Shown here: piece after piece, positions 23,357 to 29,509 of the stretch | Numbering within the stretch: position 1 is the first letter of the stretch | Layout: the number at the start of each line of letters is the position of its first letter | From: CAZDRX01 sp964508225 | Lineage (GTDB): Bacteria > Patescibacteriota > Gracilibacteria > Peribacterales > Peribacteraceae | Direction of reading: 5' to 3' | DNA length: 64,000 nucleotides | Assembly (NCBI GenBank): GCA_964508225.1 | Contig: CAZDRX010000001.1 | Coordinates: 1 to 64,000, forward strand | Position numbers and translations under genes: made by a program | Notes under the pieces: model-generated | The model's database searches: none | Seen by the model: only the letters and a program-made list of their open reading frames with translations | Told to the model about the DNA's origin: nothing

Positions 23357-23385
23357 TTGAATAAATTGTTTCAAAATGCTATAAT
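23357..23385 (+). promoter_or_regulatory. Consensus promoter TTGAAT-17-TATAAT
   Basis: The -35 (23357-23362) and perfect extended -10 TGCTATAAT (hexamer 23380-23385) are separated by 17 nt. The leader to ATG 23416 is about 24 nt, C-rich near the ATG (ACCCTCCTC) and lacking a Shine-Dalgarno sequence. Confidence 0.8.
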
Positions 23386-23415
23386 GTAAAGATTTATAAA
23401 CAAACAACCCTCCTC

Positions 23416-23898
23416 ATGAAGAAGCCTTCCCTTCTCCGCGCCAGCCTGAGTATCGCCTCGGGTCTCGCACTCTGTCTGGTCTCCGGCACCGCAGTCGCGG
23501 ACGGATTGCAGGGACAATTCAAGACGCGCATGCCGATCTCCGCGGGAAAAGTGGAGACCGTCTCGCGCCATCAGAAGAAGGCTGCACACGGTGGACCGAT
23601 CTACCGTGCTCCGACGACGGATGCAGAGATCATCGGCATCATCATCCGCAGGAACCACCGCGCCACAAGGCGTCGCGAGAAGTGGTTCGGTGTCGGCTCT
23701 GAAGTGACACCCGAAGCAAAGGCGGAAAAAATCTCTCCGGTGAACTCCGGCAATCAGGCGGACAAAGCGAAACTCATCAAGCGCGGCAATCAGTCGCTGC
23801 CGAGCAAGTGCATGAATCTCCACACACATGACCGTGCGGTCTGTCTCTACGAGTCACAGCTGCAGAAGATGGTGCGCCTCGAAGTGAGCGTTCGCTAA
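23416..23898 (+). CDS. Secreted basic protein of unknown function
   Basis: A 160-residue protein with a clear signal peptide (MKKPSLLRASLSIASGLALCLVSGTAVA). The mature part is basic and polar (RRNHRATRRREKWFG, KAKLIKRGNQSLPSK), with a cysteine pair in SKCMNLHTHDRAVCLYE near the C-terminus likely to form a disulfide. No family recognised. It has one of the best consensus promoters in the window, with a C-rich leader like those of other secreted proteins here (47953-48363, 54214-55428, 57618-58397). It is probably abundant at the cell surface. Confidence 0.65.
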   Translation: MKKPSLLRASLSIASGLALCLVSGTAVADGLQGQFKTRMPISAGKVETVSRHQKKAAHGGPIYRAPTTDAEIIGIIIRRNHRATRRREKWFGVGSEVTPEAKAEKISPVNSGNQADKAKLIKRGNQSLPSKCMNLHTHDRAVCLYESQLQKMVRLEVSVR

Positions 23899-23940
23899 AA
23901 GGAGACTGTCGAACCTGCACGTGTTTGCTACACTCGGGGG

Positions 23941-24597
23941 GTGCGCGGAAACACCGTCATCACAGGAGTGATCATCATGCTCATCGCGGGAGGACTCTTT
24001 GGTGCGGATTTTGTGCTGATGGAACTCCCGCGACAGCAGGCGCTGCAGGCTGGTGACAACAACGTGCCGGCAGTTCCCGCGGGATCGTCCGGATCCGTCG
24101 CAAGCACCGGCGTGTCCGTCTCGTCCTCTTCCTCCTCGAAACGCGTCGTGAAGAAGGGCACTTCGACCAAGAAGAAAGCGGGTATCGATGTCGGGGCAGT
24201 CTTCAGCCAGCTCCAGCTCATCACCCAGCAGACGGATGAAACCGGATTCCTCACCTTCGTGATGAGAGATCCATCCTCTGTGAAGACGTGGGTGCTGCTC
24301 AGGAACAACGACCGCGCGTACCTCTTCTCGTGGGTCGACTCTCCTGACGCGAAACCCATCTTCGGCAGCCTCAAACAGGCACTCTCGGAACAGTTCTCCG
24401 GCAAGCTCACGGACCTGATCGACGAAACGCGCACGCCCGAAGGAGGTCCTCCCGTGGATATCCTCTCCTTCTTTGACCCCACCCTCAGCCCGGAGAAGAT
24501 TGTCTTCCTGCGCGTCCGGACCCGTCTGTACGAGATCCACGCGGCGAAGAACGGTGAAGAGACGCTGGACGCCCTCGTGACGAACCTGAGCAAGTGA
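23941..24597 (+). CDS. Membrane-anchored protein of unknown function
   Basis: 218 residues starting at GTG 23941. One N-terminal membrane helix (TVITGVIIMLIAGGLFGADFVL), a low-complexity linker rich in Ser, Val and Lys with a six-serine run, then a ~135-residue soluble domain (from about residue 80, GIDVGAVFSQLQLITQ) that is presumably extracytoplasmic. The domain family is not recognised. The GTG is selected by TGCTACACT (extended -10, hexamer 23929-23934) ending 6 nt upstream, the same arrangement as rbfA. It lies upstream of rplK but has its own and separate promoters. Confidence 0.62.
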   Translation: MRGNTVITGVIIMLIAGGLFGADFVLMELPRQQALQAGDNNVPAVPAGSSGSVASTGVSVSSSSSSKRVVKKGTSTKKKAGIDVGAVFSQLQLITQQTDETGFLTFVMRDPSSVKTWVLLRNNDRAYLFSWVDSPDAKPIFGSLKQALSEQFSGKLTDLIDETRTPEGGPPVDILSFFDPTLSPEKIVFLRVRTRLYEIHAAKNGEETLDALVTNLSK

Positions 24598-24606
24598 AAA
24601 CAAGGA

Positions 24607-24635
24607 TTGACGACAGACCCGTTGATCTTTAAAGT
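24607..24635 (+). promoter_or_regulatory. rplK promoter TTGACG-17-TAAAGT
   Basis: The -35 TTGACG (24607-24612) and -10 TAAAGT (24630-24635) are separated by 17 nt. The -10 ends 9 nt before the rplK ATG, so the leader is about 3 nt. This leaves no room for the leader structures often seen before ribosomal operons. Confidence 0.7.
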
Positions 24636-24644
24636 ACGCGGGCT

Positions 24645-25094
24645 ATGGCAAAGAAGATCATGAAAGTCATCAAAGTGCAGTCACGCGGTGGACAGGCCAA
24701 TCCGGCTCCGCCACTCGGTCCTGTGCTCGGACAGGCCGGTATCAACATCCAGCAGTTCTGTCTGCAGTTCAACGACAAGACGAAGGGGCAGATGGGACAG
24801 GTCATTCCGGCAGAGATCACGATCTACGAAGACCGCAGTTTCACGTTCATCCTGAAGCAGCCGCCCGCCGCGTTCCTCATCCTTCAGAAAATCGGAAAGG
24901 AGAAGGGTTCCGGCAAGCCGAACAAGGAGAAGATCGGTTCCATCAAGATGTCGCAGCTGAAAGAAGTCGCGAAGGCGAAGATGCCCGACCTGAACACGAC
25001 GGATCTGGATTCCGCCACGAGCATGATGGCCGGAACCGCCAAGAACATGGGGCTCACGATCGAGGACGATCTCGGAGCAAAGAAAGCAGCCTGA
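24645..25094 (+). CDS. rplK: 50S ribosomal protein L11
   Basis: 149 residues. The N-terminal domain has the conserved AKKIMKVIKVQSRGGQANPA and PPLGPVLGQAGINIQQFC blocks. The C-terminal rRNA-binding domain has FTFILKQPPAAFLI and the final MMAGTAKNMGLTIEDD helix. L11 forms the GTPase-associated centre on 23S rRNA. In most bacteria rplA follows immediately, but here an unrelated membrane-protein gene lies between them. The -10 lies 9 nt before the ATG. A small hairpin follows the stop. Confidence 0.96.
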   Translation: MAKKIMKVIKVQSRGGQANPAPPLGPVLGQAGINIQQFCLQFNDKTKGQMGQVIPAEITIYEDRSFTFILKQPPAAFLILQKIGKEKGSGKPNKEKIGSIKMSQLKEVAKAKMPDLNTTDLDSATSMMAGTAKNMGLTIEDDLGAKKAA

Positions 25095-25102
25095 TGATCA
25101 AA

Positions 25103-25134
25103 GAACCGAGTGCGGTTCGTTGCAAGCCTTTTTG
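25103..25134 (+). terminator. Possible terminator after rplK
   Basis: A perfect GAACCG-AGTG-CGGTTC stem-loop is followed, after 10 nt, by a five-T tract. It is suboptimal because of the gap, but it may separate rplK from the next gene. Confidence 0.4.
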
Positions 25135-25202
25135 GTGTTCCTGAAGCGACAAATGACAGGGGGAGGCGGTACTCTGAGAGACAATTTCCTCTCCCTTCTT
25201 GT

Positions 25203-25760
25203 ATGTCCGATTTCTCCGTGAGTCTCTTCCAGTCGACGGCCGTCGCCTACGCACTTGCCATCGTGGTGGTCGCGTTCGTTCTGCTCTTCATCCCGAGCCT
25301 CCTCGTGCCGGGTGCCAAGCCGCAGGGCATCGCACGCGCCATTTCGTGTTACCTCTGGAAGACCGTGGGTCTCATCATCATGGCGATGAGCATCGTGCAG
25401 CTCGCGTTCAACCTCGTGAACGGACAACTCCCCGACTCCCCGCTCCTCTCCGCACTCATCCTGCTCTTCGTTGTCGGCATCGGCACGATGATCCAGGCCA
25501 GCCGCATGGTGAAATCCGTCGATGAAGCTTCGGTTGTTGTCGTCCGCCTCGTCTTCTCACACACCTGCGAAGTGGTCGGCGGCATGATCGCCCTCGTCTC
25601 CGCTCTCTCTATCGCCCTCACGGTGCTCCTCACGAGCGGTCTCGCCGACTGGCAGATGTCGGCCACGATGCTGCTCCTCGGTGTCACCACCATGCTCACC
25701 GCCTCCATCCACATCAAGAACAAGAATGGCGGCAGGGCTCCTGCAAAGCGCAGGAAATAG
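25203..25760 (+). CDS. Integral membrane protein of unknown function
   Basis: 185 residues with about four membrane helices (around 12-35, 50-75, 80-105, 115-165) and a basic C-terminal tail (KNKNGGRAPAKRRK). No recognised family; the pattern of paired hydrophobic helices with a central SRMVKSVDEASVV loop does not match a known transporter. It sits alone between rplK and rplA, with a C/T-rich leader (TTTCCTCTCCCTTCTTGT) and no Shine-Dalgarno sequence before the ATG. The next gene has its own promoter starting 3 nt after this stop codon, so it is not part of a ribosomal operon. Confidence 0.6.
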   Translation: MSDFSVSLFQSTAVAYALAIVVVAFVLLFIPSLLVPGAKPQGIARAISCYLWKTVGLIIMAMSIVQLAFNLVNGQLPDSPLLSALILLFVVGIGTMIQASRMVKSVDEASVVVVRLVFSHTCEVVGGMIALVSALSIALTVLLTSGLADWQMSATMLLLGVTTMLTASIHIKNKNGGRAPAKRRK

Positions 25761-25762
25761 GC

Positions 25763-25792
25763 TTGCAGGGTCGGAAATCACACGTGTACACT
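25763..25792 (+). promoter_or_regulatory. rplA promoter TTGCAG-18-TACACT
   Basis: The -35 TTGCAG (25763-25768) and -10 TACACT with TG upstream (25787-25792) give a leader of about 63 nt to ATG 25862. A ~60-nt leader is where autoregulation by L1 could act, but no L1-site-like fold was identified. Confidence 0.6.
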
Positions 25793-25861
25793 ACGCGAGC
25801 TTCGTGGAAGCCCTCGCATACGGGCGAACCCTTTTAACCCACCACGTTCCCCCATTCTTCT

Positions 25862-26560
25862 ATGGCGTTACTCAAAGTTCAGCCGGTTCAAGGCGGCAAG
25901 AAATACCGCGAAAAGAAAGCACTCGTGGACAAGCCCTCCTACAGCATCGCTGACGCGGTCGCACTCCTCACGAAAGTGGGCGTGACCAAGTTCGATGCCT
26001 CCGCCGAGGTGCATATCCGTATCGGCGCCGACATGACCCAGTCCGATCAGCTCGTGCGCGGCACGGTCACCCTGCCGCACGGCACGGGCAAGAAGGTGCG
26101 CATCGCCGCATTCGTCACGGACGACTTCGTGGACGAAGCGAAGAAGGCAGGCGCCATGCACGTAGGCAACGCCGATCTCATCAAGCAGATCGAAGGCGGC
26201 ATGCTCGATTTCGACATCACGGTGGCCATGCCCCAGCTCATGAAGGATCTCGGCAAGCTCGCCAAAGTCCTCGGTCCCAAGGGCCTCATGCCGTCCCCGA
26301 AGTCGGGCACGGTCTCGGACAAGCCGGGCAAGATCATCGAGGAGCTCGGCAAGGGACGCATCGAGTTCAAGATGGACAAGCAGGCCATCATCCACACGAC
26401 CTTCGGCAAGCTCAGCTTCGGCGCCGAGAAGCTCACGAAGAACCTCGAGACGCTTCTCCAGGCCATCAAGGACGCACAGCCAAGCGGTATCAAGGGCGTG
26501 TACATCCTCTCCATCAGCATCAATCCGACGATGGGTCCGGGGATCAAGGTTCAGATGTAA
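25862..26560 (+). CDS. rplA: 50S ribosomal protein L1
   Basis: 232 residues with the L1 hallmarks: KFDASAEVHIRIGAD in domain I, RGTVTLPHGTGKKVRIAAF, LGPKGLMPSPKSGTVSD in domain II and the C-terminal SISINPTMGPG. L1 forms the mobile stalk for E-site tRNA release and represses its own mRNA in many bacteria. Presence of L1 is useful phylogenetically because some CPR lineages have lost it. It has its own promoter and a strong terminator, so it is transcribed independently of rplK. Confidence 0.96.
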   Translation: MALLKVQPVQGGKKYREKKALVDKPSYSIADAVALLTKVGVTKFDASAEVHIRIGADMTQSDQLVRGTVTLPHGTGKKVRIAAFVTDDFVDEAKKAGAMHVGNADLIKQIEGGMLDFDITVAMPQLMKDLGKLAKVLGPKGLMPSPKSGTVSDKPGKIIEELGKGRIEFKMDKQAIIHTTFGKLSFGAEKLTKNLETLLQAIKDAQPSGIKGVYILSISINPTMGPGIKVQM

Positions 26561-26580
26561 TCCTCACTCCGTAGAATCAG

Positions 26581-26607
26581 CCGGACGGGCAACCGTCCGG
26601 TTTTTTT
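26581..26607 (+). terminator. Strong intrinsic terminator after rplA
   Basis: A perfect 8-bp stem CCGGACGG/CCGTCCGG with loop GCAA, followed by seven T. Confidence 0.92.
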
Positions 26608-26615
26608 GTATCGGG

Positions 26616-27596
26616 TCAGACAGCCTGCAGCGTCTGCTGCACCTCCTGCAGATTCTCGAGCGTCATGAGCTTCATACGCAGATCCTTCGCGCCGTCGAAG
26701 CCTTTGATGTACCCGCCCATGTGGCGGCGCATCTCGAGCACGCCGCGCCTCTCCCCCTTCATGCGCACGGAGAGCTCGCAGTGTTCGAGAATGAACGGAA
26801 TGCGCTCCTTGAAGACGCCGATCTTCTCTTCAGGAGTCAGCGCGCGCTTCACCGCAATATTCCCGTGCCTGAGCGCATCGACGACTTCACGCATCACCCA
26901 CGGATTGCCGAATGTGCTGCGTCCGACCATAACCCCGTCGAGATTCCCGAGCTTGGCAATCGCATCTTCGCCGCAGGCGATGTCGCCGTTGCCGATGACC
27001 GGAACTTTCAACTCCCTCTTGAGCGCATAGATCGGTTCCCAGTCGCTGTCTCCCGTAAACTTGTCGCAGTAACGGCGGCCGTGGATCGCGAAGGCAGCGG
27101 CACCGGCTTCCTCAAGCCCTTTGCAGAACGTGATGAGACTGTCTTTGCTGTCCCAGCCAAGGCGCGTCTTCACGCTCACGGGGATCTTCACGGCCTTCAC
27201 GGCGGACGCGACGAGTTCCGCGGCGAGCTTGGGGTTCCGCATGAGCGCCGATCCGTAACACGACGAGACGATCTTCGCGGCAGGACAGCCCATGTTGATA
27301 TCGATACCGTCGGCACCCATCTGCTCGATGACTTTGCATGCCTCGAGAAATTTCACGGGATCGGATCCGAAGATCTGCACGATGAACGGCCGCTCCACCG
27401 ACGGATCGAAGTCGAGCATCTTCATCGTCCGTTCGGAACCGAATGCGATCGCATTCGTGGAGAGAAACTCCGTATACACCACCGTCTCGGGTGCGACGCG
27501 CTTGATGATCTGACGGTACGACGCATCCGTCACCCCCGCCATGGGAGCGAGTGCGACGATCGGCCTGTGAGTGGTTTCCCAGGAGAATGGCGTCAT
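26616..27596 (-). CDS. dus: tRNA-dihydrouridine synthase
   Basis: A 326-residue FMN-dependent TIM-barrel enzyme reducing uridines in tRNA D-loops. Motifs: LAPMAGVTDASYR at the FMN site, VQIFGSDP, INMGCPAAKIV followed by YGSALMRNP (catalytic Cys region), VKTRLGWDS, FAIHGRRYCDKFTG, VIGNGDI and VMVGRSTFGNPW. The C-terminal helical domain (RRHMGGYIKGFDGA) binds tRNA. Sequence is closest in feel to DusB-type bacterial enzymes. It is transcribed toward the rplA terminator, and its 5' region is shared with the divergent pilin-like gene. Confidence 0.93.
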   Translation of the reverse strand: MTPFSWETTHRPIVALAPMAGVTDASYRQIIKRVAPETVVYTEFLSTNAIAFGSERTMKMLDFDPSVERPFIVQIFGSDPVKFLEACKVIEQMGADGIDINMGCPAAKIVSSCYGSALMRNPKLAAELVASAVKAVKIPVSVKTRLGWDSKDSLITFCKGLEEAGAAAFAIHGRRYCDKFTGDSDWEPIYALKRELKVPVIGNGDIACGEDAIAKLGNLDGVMVGRSTFGNPWVMREVVDALRHGNIAVKRALTPEEKIGVFKERIPFILEHCELSVRMKGERRGVLEMRRHMGGYIKGFDGAKDLRMKLMTLENLQEVQQTLQAV

Positions 27597-27666
27597 GCGA
27601 TGAATACAATTGGAACTAGTTTACACTATTGGTCAATTTCGAAGAGGGGTTTTACTCCGGAAGAGA

Positions 27667-27695
27667 TTGAGTACAAGCCGAAACCGCGTGATAAT
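27667..27695 (+). promoter_or_regulatory. Promoter TTGAGT-17-GATAAT
   Basis: The -35 TTGAGT (27667-27672), 17-nt spacer and -10 GATAAT (27690-27695) end 7 nt before ATG 27703, selecting that ATG over one 9 nt upstream. Confidence 0.65.
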
Positions 27696-27702
27696 GCCTT
27701 CC

Positions 27703-28074
27703 ATGATTCATGTCATGGATCTACTGATCCCGACGGCGCACGCACAAGCGGTCGCGCCCGAAGCTTTGACGATTCCCGGGAGCTGCATCCAGTTCTTCAG
27801 CACGAATCAGGCCACCGCACCCGTTGCCGGCGCCGGATTTCAGTGTCTCGAGGAATTCATCTCCGGTCTCACGTTCGTGGTCATCGGACTCGCAGCATCG
27901 ATCGCCCTCATCATGCTCATGATCAACGGCATCCGCTACATGACGGGGCCCGCGACCCCCGGCGGCAGCTCGGATGCAGCGAAGAAAGGCATCCAGACCT
28001 CACTCGTCGGTCTCGCGGTGTGTCTCCTCACCTACGTCATTCTCTCCACATTCATCAGCGCCATCACCCTCTAA
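27703..28074 (+). CDS. VirB2/TrbC-like pilin subunit (fourth copy)
   Basis: 123 residues. A short hydrophobic N-terminus ends in TAHAQA, a typical signal-peptidase site. A segment with two cysteines (GSCIQFF, FQCLEEF) leads to two hydrophobic helices (LTFVVIGLAASIALIMLMI and TSLVGLAVCLLTYVILSTF) separated by the Gly/Lys loop TPGGSSDAAKKGI. Topology and loop match the three-gene operon at 5508-6975 and VirB2-type pilins. The first hydrophobic helix ends INGIRYM, a segment often seen in these proteins. It is followed at 5 nt by the permease gene. Confidence 0.65.
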   Translation: MIHVMDLLIPTAHAQAVAPEALTIPGSCIQFFSTNQATAPVAGAGFQCLEEFISGLTFVVIGLAASIALIMLMINGIRYMTGPATPGGSSDAAKKGIQTSLVGLAVCLLTYVILSTFISAITL

Positions 28075-28078
28075 TCCC

Positions 28079-29344
28079 ATGCCGAAGAAACCACCCGCAC
28101 AGGAATCGTTCAAGTCCATCCAGATCCTGAGCGCGAAAGCGCAGTCACTCTGGAGCAAGGCAAAGTCGCGCATGCAGTCAGCGCAGCAGGAAATGAAGTC
28201 CATCCGGAACATCGATCTTCCTGAGCAGAAAGCCAAGAACGTCATGCGTGTCGATGTACCTTCGATCACGGTGGCCAAGGCAACCATCGTCGTGCTCCTC
28301 GTCATCGCAACGGCACTCGCGCTCTTCACGATCCGGGACAAACTGATCGTTCTCGGACTCGCCATGTTCCTCGCCATTGTCATCGACACGAACGTGCGCT
28401 GGCTGGAGCGTCGGGGCGTACCGCGTGGCCTCAGCGTCGTCATCATCTACCTCGTCTTCCTCTCGGTGGCGGTGTTCCTCCTCGCCTCGCTCATTCCGAT
28501 CGTCGCCTCGCAGCTGCAGGACATGGCGAGATACATCAACCGGAGCGCGGACTCGTTCCTCCTGAATCCGAACATCCACTTCCAGTTCCTCTCGGACGGC
28601 ATGAACGAGCGGCTCACCATCGTCATGCAGGATGTCCTGCAGCAGATGGGCATCAAGGATCGCGCCTCCGCGCTCTTCCAGTTCGGTCAGAATCTCTCGG
28701 GCGTCGTGCAGAGCTCGGTCACCTTCGCCGTGCAGGCGGCGGGCTCGCTGTTCAATTTCATCGTGAACTTCATCCTGATCCTCATGCTCGCGTTCTTCAT
28801 CCAGCTCGAGCGTGAGAAGATCTCCGACTTCATGCGCTCGGTGCTCCCGCGCGAGTACCGCGGTTACTTCGATGCCAAGTCCGAAGCGATCTACCACAAG
28901 ATCTCGCAGTGGTTCCACGGCCAGCTCATCCTCTGTGTCGCGATCGGCGTCCTCGTCTTCGTGGCACTCGAGATCCTCGGCATGCCGTACGCACTGACTC
29001 TCGCTCTCCTCGCAGGCTTTACAGAGTTCATCCCCTACGCAGGCCCGCTCATCGGTGCACTGCCCGCCATCCTCATCGCGCTCTCCCAGCAGGGACTCGT
29101 CTGGGCGCTCGTCGTGCTGCTCGTCTACTACGTCATCCAGCTCTGTGAGAATAATCTCCTCGTTCCGCTCATCATGAAGCACGCCGTCGGGCTTTCCCCG
29201 ATCGCGATCATGTTCGGCATGCTCGTGGGTGTGAGCTTCCCGAACACCGTGCATCCGGTGGTCGGCATTCTCCTTGCCGTGCCCACCACGGCGGTCCTCA
29301 CGATCTTTATCCAGGACTTCTACGCTTTCAGACGCCGTAAATGA
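28079..29344 (+). CDS. AI-2E/PerM family membrane permease
   Basis: 421 residues. A charged, probably cytosolic N-terminal extension (~70 residues, many Lys/Gln) precedes the membrane part with seven or eight helices. Family landmarks are the gap between the third helix and the rest, a soluble-looking segment around residues 160-215, and the C-terminal motif GFTEFIPYAGPLIGALPAIL. AI-2E proteins export diverse small molecules or ions (AI-2, Na+/H+ antiport), so substrate is unknown. It is probably cotranscribed with the pilin-like gene 5 nt upstream. The long N-terminal extension is unusual. Confidence 0.85.
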   Translation: MPKKPPAQESFKSIQILSAKAQSLWSKAKSRMQSAQQEMKSIRNIDLPEQKAKNVMRVDVPSITVAKATIVVLLVIATALALFTIRDKLIVLGLAMFLAIVIDTNVRWLERRGVPRGLSVVIIYLVFLSVAVFLLASLIPIVASQLQDMARYINRSADSFLLNPNIHFQFLSDGMNERLTIVMQDVLQQMGIKDRASALFQFGQNLSGVVQSSVTFAVQAAGSLFNFIVNFILILMLAFFIQLEREKISDFMRSVLPREYRGYFDAKSEAIYHKISQWFHGQLILCVAIGVLVFVALEILGMPYALTLALLAGFTEFIPYAGPLIGALPAILIALSQQGLVWALVVLLVYYVIQLCENNLLVPLIMKHAVGLSPIAIMFGMLVGVSFPNTVHPVVGILLAVPTTAVLTIFIQDFYAFRRRK

Positions 29345-29435
29345 GGAATGTAAATTCTTCACTACATTTCGTCACTCAGATCCACTTGGAGAAATTATCA
29401 ACGACAGTCGCTTCCCTTTCAGGAAAAGGGCGGTT

Positions 29436-29441
29436 TATAAT
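29436..29441 (+). promoter_or_regulatory. clpC -10 box
   Basis: TATAAT predicts a start site near 29448. A weak -35 (TTCCCT, 18 nt upstream) is present. The leader to the clpC ATG is about 60 nt and contains the CIRCE-like element. Confidence 0.6.
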
Positions 29442-29460
29442 GTGCGATCAACTGATCAAC

Positions 29461-29487
29461 TTGTCACTCTCCATGTGAGAGTGATAA
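29461..29487 (+). promoter_or_regulatory. CIRCE-like operator (HrcA site) upstream of clpC
   Basis: TTGTCACTC-N9-GAGTGATAA matches the spacing of the CIRCE element (TTAGCACTC-N9-GAGTGCTAA) with identical inner CACTC/GAGTG arms and variable outer bases; the two arms are complementary except for one pair. It lies just downstream of the predicted transcription start, a normal place for HrcA repression of heat-shock genes. The hrcA gene is not in the window. Confidence 0.7.
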
Positions 29488-29509
29488 GGTCACTCCTCTC
29501 CCCACTTCT

